Source: an uncultured Clostridia bacterium (GTDB lineage: Bacteria > Bacillota > Clostridia > Oscillospirales > Ruminococcaceae). From it: 12,877 nt of DNA. This document shows positions 12,854 to 12,877 of this stretch, piece after piece. A program made the translations under genes and the position numbers. Position 1 is the stretch's first letter. Every line of letters starts with the position of its first letter. The notes under the pieces were generated by a model. It saw only the letters and a list, made by a program, of their open reading frames with translations, was not told the DNA's origin and searched no databases. Location: assembly GCA_947631585.1 (NCBI GenBank), contig CANRLY010000038.1:1-12877 (forward strand), written 5' to 3'.

Positions 12854-12877
12854 CTTTTACTCAGTATCTCCGGTCGG

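Overview
The window looks like chromosomal DNA of a fibre-degrading ruminal or gut Firmicute close to Ruminococcus. The main evidence is a cellobiose 2-epimerase whose catalytic residues carry the same numbers as in the Ruminococcus albus enzyme, a GH94 cellobiose phosphorylase beginning MKFGHFDD, a GH5 endoglucanase lipoprotein, AGGAGG-type ribosome binding sites and textbook TTGNNN-17-TATAAT promoters. No species can be fixed from sequence reading alone.

Layout, left to right. (1) Positions 3-1608, plus strand: the end of a DUF1015 gene and the cellobiose 2-epimerase gene, closed by an intrinsic terminator. (2) Positions 1609-3062: about 1.4 kb without a credible gene but full of repeats. 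It holds a higher-order A-B-A-B tandem array, a GC-rich cloverleaf-shaped palindrome nested in it, a duplicated 88-bp segment, and a tract of hairpin modules downstream of a tRNA. (3) Positions 3063-5118, minus strand: metG followed 32 bp later by tRNA-Arg(CCG), apparently one transcript. (4) Positions 5119-6255: the metG promoter, a probable small RNA with its own consensus promoter and terminator, a long imperfect inverted repeat, a DUF378 membrane protein gene, a second GC-rich cloverleaf, and the promoter of the next operon. (5) Positions 6264-9780, plus strand: a mutarotase-like gene and cellobiose phosphorylase, ending in a bidirectional terminator. (6) Positions 9877-12405, minus strand: the GH5 endoglucanase lipoprotein and a hexapeptide-repeat O-acetyltransferase, each with its own promoter. 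(7) Positions 12509-12853: tRNA-Arg(CCT) with a consensus promoter, followed by the same hairpin-module tract as on the left, in inverted orientation.

How the genes fit: the surface-anchored GH5 enzyme would cut cellulose or related beta-glucan to oligosaccharides. Imported cellobiose would be phosphorolysed by the GH94 enzyme to glucose 1-phosphate and glucose, with the mutarotase-like neighbour probably supplying or removing anomers. The 2-epimerase converts cellobiose to glucosyl-mannose, or mannobiose to mannosyl-glucose, linking cellulose and mannan use. No transporter or regulator gene is present.

The most unusual content is non-coding. First, there are two three-armed GC-rich palindromes with different sequences but the same shape. 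Second, a repeated multi-hairpin module sits directly against the 3' ends of two different tRNA-Arg genes in inverted orientation about 9.8 kb apart, and its closing stem shows a compensatory change between copies. Third, there is a candidate small RNA with an anti-Shine-Dalgarno stretch upstream of metG.
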